Below, piece by piece: positions 15,040 to 17,927 of a stretch of DNA of 17,927 nucleotides. Source of the stretch: Candidatus Aerophobus profundus SCGC AAA252-L23 (lineage in GTDB: Bacteria; Aerophobota; Aerophobia; Aerophobales; Aerophobaceae); contig AQRW01000136.1 in assembly GCA_000402295.1 (NCBI GenBank), positions 1 to 17,927 of the forward strand, in the 5' to 3' direction. A program made the position numbers and the translations under genes. Under the pieces are notes generated by a model that worked only from the letters and a program-made list of their open reading frames with translations, had not been told where the DNA came from and ran no database searches. Positions within the stretch are counted from its first letter, which is position 1. Every line of letters starts with the position of its first letter.

Positions 15040-15092
15040 CCCGCCAGTTCTACTGGCGGGAGGAAAACGGTAAATTCGCCAAAAGCGAATTT
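15040..15092. repeat. Two hairpins, probable IS200/IS605 left end
   Basis: CCCGCCAG (15040-15047) pairs with CTGGCGGG (15053-15060) and AAATTCGC (15072-15079) pairs with GCGAATTT (15085-15092), both perfect with five-base loops. They precede an IS200/IS605-type transposase fragment by about 40 bases. Subterminal hairpins at that place are the recognition structures of these elements. The first hairpin could instead be a terminator. Confidence 0.5.
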
Positions 15093-15133
15093 TAGGGGTT
15101 TTCTTAGTGATACATCTTTGCTAAAATCAGGTT

Positions 15134-15283
15134 ATGAGTTCGCTCAAGCGGACAAAACATGTTGTTTATGATACCAAATACCACCTGGTATGGATACCAA
15201 AGTGCAGAAAGAGAATATTTACTCCGGGAATAGCAGATTATGTTAAAGAGACATTCCAGGAAATAGCAGAAGTAATCAAATGA
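15134..15283 (+). pseudogene. IS200/IS605 TnpA (Y1 transposase), N-terminal fragment
   Basis: The 49 residues MSSLKRTKHVVYDTKYHLVW then IPKCRKRIFTPGIADYVKETF match the N-terminus of TnpA Y1-family transposases. The reading ends at a TGA after EIAEVIK. The HUH motif and the catalytic Tyr, which would lie further on, are missing, so the protein is inactive. No TnpB guide-RNA nuclease remains nearby. Confidence 0.78.
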
Positions 15284-15529
15284 AAACCAGGATTAAAAGA
15301 GCTCATGAGAACTCTTAGGGGACAAATTTTCCACAGTACTACGCTTGACAATCAGGCCTCATTAAAAACAATAAGGGTGAGTCAGAATTCAATGGCGAAG
15401 GTGGGTCAATTTTGGGTGGCGATCAAAATGCGGATCAATCATTCCTGGCAATAAAGAAAATATGATATTTGAAGAATAATATAACAACGTGTTAGGCTCC
15501 ATGAGCCAACGACAATATTTACGGGGGGA
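15284..15529. other. Non-coding mosaic between IS200 fragment and hicBA
   Basis: No convincing gene. Positions 15400-15450 contain GGTGGGTCAATTTTGGGTGG and then GATCAAAATGCGGATCAAT, which recall the terminal repeats of IS21-type elements, so this is probably another IS scar. ATATAACAACGTGTTAGGC at about 15480-15498 contains a GTTAGGC core resembling a truncated attC that would have introduced the hicBA cassette. Confidence 0.4.
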
Positions 15530-15535
15530 ATGACC

Positions 15536-15727
15536 ATGAAGGCAAAAATGACCATGGTTTATTGGAAGGGAGAAAAATTTTGGCTGGGGAAACTTCTCGA
15601 ACATCCAGAAATTATGACGCAGGGAGAGAGTCTCGAAGAATTGGAAGAAAACATTAAAGATGCATACCTATTGATGGCTATGGATGAAGTTCCAGAAGAA
15701 CATCAAATGAGAGAAATCACTATATGA
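15536..15727 (+). CDS. hicB: HicB-family antitoxin
   Basis: This 63-residue protein begins MKAKMTMVYWKGEKFWLGKL and continues HPEIMTQGESLEELEENIKD. This is the degraded RNase H-like HicB fold, with the diagnostic T.G.SLEEL.ENI.DA segment. An in-frame ATG at 15530 exists, but GGGGGG (15523-15528) is correctly spaced only for the ATG at 15536. It lacks a clear C-terminal DNA-binding domain, as short HicB antitoxins do. It should bind and neutralise the HicA mRNA interferase encoded by the next gene, whose start overlaps its stop (ATGA). The antitoxin-first order is reversed from classic hicAB but common in this subfamily. Both genes are intact, in contrast to the broken toxin-antitoxin pair at the window start. 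Confidence 0.88.
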   Translation: MKAKMTMVYWKGEKFWLGKLLEHPEIMTQGESLEELEENIKDAYLLMAMDEVPEEHQMREITI

Positions 15728-15903
15728 AACGGAAAGAGTTTGTTCGTCAACTCATAAAAGATGGTTGTATTTTCTTAAGACCAGGAGTTAATCACGACCT
15801 CTATATGAATCCTTCTGCAGGCAAGAAACAACCTGTTCCAAGGCATACGGAAATTGATAACAACTTGGCAAAACATATTAGAAAATATTTGGGACTGAAG
15901 TAG
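15724..15903 (+). CDS. hicA: HicA-family mRNA interferase toxin
   Basis: This is a 59-residue protein: MKRKEFVRQLIKDGCIFLRP, then GVNHDLYMNP, KKQPVPRHTEI and AKHIRKYLGLK. The double-stranded-RNA-binding-like HicA fold is indicated by G-(x)n-R-G-x-x-H-x-x-Y and the PVPRH.EI strand. The catalytic His is expected at H24 (NHD). HicA cleaves mRNA and slows growth when its antitoxin is lost, which stabilises cassette arrays. The start overlaps the hicB stop by four bases (ATGA), and the stop TAG is immediately followed by an attC-like sequence. Confidence 0.9.
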   Translation: MKRKEFVRQLIKDGCIFLRPGVNHDLYMNPSAGKKQPVPRHTEIDNNLAKHIRKYLGLK

Positions 15904-16098
15904 CCTAATAATATGTTGGCGCCGATAGGCGGCGCGAACAAGTCATTCGAGCTGAGAACCCCTTCGGCGGTGTCGCCTTGCCAGCGCTAAAATTGGAGAA
16001 GAAACGCAAGCGTTTCCTCTCCTACGCGCCGTCTACGCTTGCAGCTTAATTCCGCCATTCGCTGGATAAAACTATAAAAAAGAGGCTGTTCAAAAAAA
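15904..16098. repeat. Hairpin-rich attC-like region after hicA
   Basis: About 195 bases without a gene. CCTAATAATATGTTGGC begins right after the hicA stop; its CTAATAATATGTT also occurs at 4080-4092, before the unknown gene at 4113. AGGCGGCGCG pairs with CGCGCCGTCT across the region, CCAGCG (15981) pairs with CGCTGG (16063), and 15995-16022 is a 13-bp hairpin with one mismatch and an AA loop (GAAACGC / GCGTTTC). Nested symmetry suggests a large attC-type site with a second palindrome inside. A structured RNA cannot be excluded. Confidence 0.45.
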
Positions 16099-16530
16099 AT
16101 GAATCTTCCAACAAATCACCAGATTGTCAGAGGTGATAGTCGATGTATGGTAGAACTTCAAGATAGATCAGTTCATCTTGTAATCACGTCACCTCCATAT
16201 TGGCAATTAAAAGATTATGGAACAAATGAACAAATCGGATTTAACGACAGCTACGAAAATTATATTAACAATTTAAATCTTGTTTGGAAAGAATGCTATC
16301 GCGTTCTCGATAATGGTTGCAGGCTGTGTGTAAATATTGGAGATCAATTTGCCCGTTCCGTTTATTATGGAAGATATAAAGTTATTCCCATGAGAACGGA
16401 AATAATCAAATTCTTTGAGACTATTGGATTTGACCCTATTTTAGCCATTAGCCAAAAATTTTGGTTTCCAAGCCATCCGGTGATACAGTGTAAACAATTA
16501 TATGAGGTTTTATTTCGACATTTTCTTTAA
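16099..16530 (+). pseudogene. N4-cytosine-type DNA methyltransferase, 3' truncated
   Basis: The N-terminal about 115 residues are those of a beta-class amino-methyltransferase: IVRGDSRCMVEL, then VITSPPYWQLKDYG with SPPY at residues 31-34, typical of N4-cytosine enzymes. GFNDSYENYINNL, WKECYRVLDNGCRLCVNIGDQ and KVIPMRTEIIKFFETIGFD follow. The protein should go on for at least another 150 residues, including the SAM-binding FxGxG motif, which is absent. The frame passes instead into sequence antisense to the following nuclease gene and stops at 16530. No good ribosome binding site precedes the start. It probably lost its 3' part when the nuclease gene was juxtaposed. Confidence 0.82.
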
Positions 16531-17446
16531 AAGAAATTTTAATACATCTCTTTTGGAATTTCTTAATTAGATCATCGGCTAGATAATTACTCCCGTTTTC
16601 AATAAGCGCGACTAAATCAATTGATTTTATTGAGCTTGAACGCGAATAATGCAGCCGGAAGGAACTTAGGCAATAATATAAGTACTCTATGATCTGTTCA
16701 TAGGGATTTTGGAGGTTATTTGCCCGTTTTATCTCAATAAGTGCTAGTTTATCTTGGTCATCGATTAATAAATCGATCTGACGCTGGAACCCCAAAATGA
16801 ATTGATTGGAATAAGATGCTTGGTTCGTGAAAGTATTAAGAAATTCAAGAAGGTAGCCTCTGCACTTCTTGTTGAGAACAAGTACCTCTACTCCTGCCTC
16901 GCTTATTGGGCGTCTAAAAACCAAGGATGAAAAAACAGGTTCAATGTCGGCGGGAATCTTTGGACAGGGACAACGTATATTTTTCCCCAGGGCGATGCAT
17001 TCTTCTGTAAGGTATTGGCCCTCAGTATTGGTAAGAGGTGTTGCGTTCACTTGTTTGTTTGCGATAAGGGTAGAAATGATGTATCGATTTAAAAGGAACG
17101 AAGACTTGAAAGGATCTCTTTCTGTTGAATAGATCTTAACGATAAGCGTTTCTTTTGCTTTTCCAGTCTTGAACCAAACTCTATTCTTGTAACGTGTGTT
17201 TCCCCGTTTATCTACGCCATAAATGGGACGAACGTCAACATATTGTTGGTCAGTAACAATTTCTAATGGGCCAAATAGTGTTCTTTTGAGACCGTCAAAT
17301 AGAAAAGCGGTATCACCACATTTGACGTTTGCAAGGGAGTTTGAAACTGAGGCACCGAAGCAGCACTGCTCAAGACATACTTGGGTATATCGAGTTGTAA
17401 AGAAGACATGATATGCTCTCATTTTTCTTGCCACAGTAAAATGCAA
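16448..17446 (-). CDS. PD-(D/E)XK nuclease with PUA/DCD-like N-terminal domain
   Basis: The gene encodes up to 332 residues. The C-terminal half has GFQRQIDLLIDD and LALIEIKRANN: D225 with E238-I-K240 is the PD-(D/E)XK catalytic signature, followed by a helix with QIIEYLYYCL as in many restriction-type nucleases. The N-terminal about 95 residues (TQVCLEQCCFG, NVKCGDTAFLFDG, RTLFGPLEIV) look like the DCD/EVE group of PUA-like folds: an EC..R.LFG element, then GD..FL and L.G. Such domains read modified bases in some modification-dependent nucleases. The Met at 17422 (residue 9) starts the domain directly and is an equally good start. The gene is on the minus strand, alone among the cassette genes, and converges on the truncated methyltransferase. 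Its last about 10 residues may be altered by that junction. Confidence 0.72.
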   Translation of the reverse strand: MHFTVARKMRAYHVFFTTRYTQVCLEQCCFGASVSNSLANVKCGDTAFLFDGLKRTLFGPLEIVTDQQYVDVRPIYGVDKRGNTRYKNRVWFKTGKAKETLIVKIYSTERDPFKSSFLLNRYIISTLIANKQVNATPLTNTEGQYLTEECIALGKNIRCPCPKIPADIEPVFSSLVFRRPISEAGVEVLVLNKKCRGYLLEFLNTFTNQASYSNQFILGFQRQIDLLIDDQDKLALIEIKRANNLQNPYEQIIEYLYYCLSSFRLHYSRSSSIKSIDLVALIENGSNYLADDLIKKFQKRCIKISFKENVEIKPHIIVYTVSPDGLETKIFG

Positions 17447-17631
17447 AACGCTGGAAAATGGCCCTTCAAATATTCCATACTTAACCAGATTTGGCTTTGG
17501 TCCTTTTAAGTGAAATTATATTTTTTTTAATCAAGGTTAATAAAAATTTGGCAAACAAGAATCGCTTAAAAGAATAAAAAAAGCCTAGCAAAAAATGGAC
17601 AGGATGTCTAGTGGGACTTCGACAAAAATAA
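17447..17631. other. AT-rich leader of the nuclease gene
   Basis: No gene seen. The stretch is strongly AT-rich, with an eight-T run at 17521-17528 on the plus strand. It should hold the minus-strand promoter of the nuclease gene. I could not pick a single -35/-10 pair with confidence. Confidence 0.35.
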
Positions 17632-17753
17632 TTGAGAATTCAAATTATAAGAAAAATTGAATTTCATTTCAGAGACTTAAAACCAAAATTACAGACAAGT
17701 CTATTAGAAATTTTGAAACACCGGAGAAGGATGAAAACTGGGACGTACCTTGA
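17632..17753 (+). pseudogene. Small unknown protein with one frameshift
   Basis: From a TTG at 17632 the reading is LRIQIIRKIEFHFRDLKPKL then QTSLLEIL. With a one-base shift near 17712-17715 it continues ETPEKDENWDVP and a TGA. The pattern F.F.DL.P..Q..LLE followed by PE..NWDV.P is that of a small conserved protein I recall from environmental and gut bacteria, function unknown. No ATG and no ribosome binding site are seen, so the 5' end may also be damaged. Length would be about 40 residues. The shared pattern across two frames is the only reason to call it a gene. Confidence 0.35.
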
Positions 17754-17838
17754 TAAAAAGGGGCCTTGCCTTTGTTGATGAGCGGGGAGAATATAAACAC
17801 AAAAATAAATTGTTGAAGTTGAGGAAATCATGAATTAT

Positions 17839-17927
17839 AGTGCACCCCAAAACTCCACCATTATACTAAGAAAGGTAGTGTCAAAAGTTTTATGAAAGAA
17901 TTCCGGGAGAACATTATAGATAAAGAA
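17839..17927 (+). mobile_element. Left end of another IS3-family element, cut by the window edge
   Basis: GTGCACCCCAAAACTCC (17840-17856) and the following TATACTAAGA align with the left end of the first IS3 element (GTAGACCCCAAAATTCG and TATGCTAAGA). An ATG at 17892 begins MKEFRENIIDKE, which could be the start of OrfA, but only twelve codons are visible and no strong ribosome binding site precedes it. Confidence 0.5.

Noticed and set aside
15040..15060. GC-rich hairpin as a transcription terminator
   Set aside because: No T-run follows and a second hairpin plus an IS200/IS605 transposase fragment follow at once, so an IS end is the better reading.
16531..17411. Short plus-strand reading frames opposite the nuclease, one ending YRVVKKT like the start of the protein at 4113
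   Set aside because: They are antisense shadows of the nuclease gene; the shared six residues are coincidence, since no other similarity accompanies them.
1..17927. CRISPR array, tRNA or rRNA genes
   Set aside because: No regularly spaced short direct repeats, no cloverleaf with a CCA end and no rRNA-like conserved blocks were seen on either strand. The palindromes are irregularly spaced and gene-associated, which fits attC sites.

Overview
This window reads as a gene-cassette array, an integron-like accessory region heavily invaded by insertion sequences. Six sites have the architecture of integron attC recombination sites: 6806-6879, 7567-7641, 12602-12676, 14021-14078, 14842-14915 and, in a longer variant, 1028-1167. 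Several weaker or partial sites are also present. Nearly all genes lie on the plus strand as single units or pairs, and an attC-type palindrome often follows the stop codon within a few bases. No integrase gene lies in the window, so it is either the interior of a larger integron or a CALIN (attC cluster lacking an integrase). The host cannot be named from sequence. A lipoprotein signal peptide, a CreD homologue and the diversity of the cassettes fit a diderm environmental bacterium. Base composition shifts from cassette to cassette: the helicase is AT-rich, while the methylase fusion and the IS630 are much more GC-rich. This suggests independent origins.

Layout. 1-1030: a DUF433/DUF5615 toxin-antitoxin pair, each member carrying one frameshift, whose tail overlaps an intact AhpD-like protein. 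1202-3487: a UvrD/Rep-type helicase with an N-terminal membrane anchor. 3560-4074: an internally deleted IS3-family element. 4113-4616: an unknown cassette protein. 4743-6713: the most unusual gene, a beta-class DNA methyltransferase fused in frame to an AlkA-like HhH-GPD DNA glycosylase. 6899-7555: a small-molecule-type SAM methyltransferase cassette. 7673-8109: a 32-residue membrane peptide and the 5' piece of an acyltransferase cut by IS630. 8110-10750: an IS630 abutting a frameshifted IS66 transposase. 11077-12396: a lipoprotein metallophosphoesterase. 12688-14017: a frameshifted creD. 14106-14915: a truncated unknown gene, an IS3 remnant and a second 3' copy of the SAM methyltransferase with its attC. 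15040-15283: an IS200/IS605 remnant. 15536-15903: an intact hicBA pair. 16099-17446: a truncated N4-cytosine-type methyltransferase converging on a PD-(D/E)XK nuclease with a PUA/DCD-like N-terminus. 17632-17927: a broken small gene and the left end of another IS3-type element.

Functionally the region is dominated by DNA modification, nucleases, helicase and toxin-antitoxin genes, the usual content of integron cassettes and defence regions. The best candidate for something undescribed is the methyltransferase-glycosylase fusion. It could be a restriction-like system that uses base excision instead of a nuclease, a self-repairing methyltransferase, or a glycosylase against modified phage DNA. 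Many genes carry single-base frameshifts, two of them at nine-base homopolymers, so either real decay or sequence error must be settled before calling them dead.
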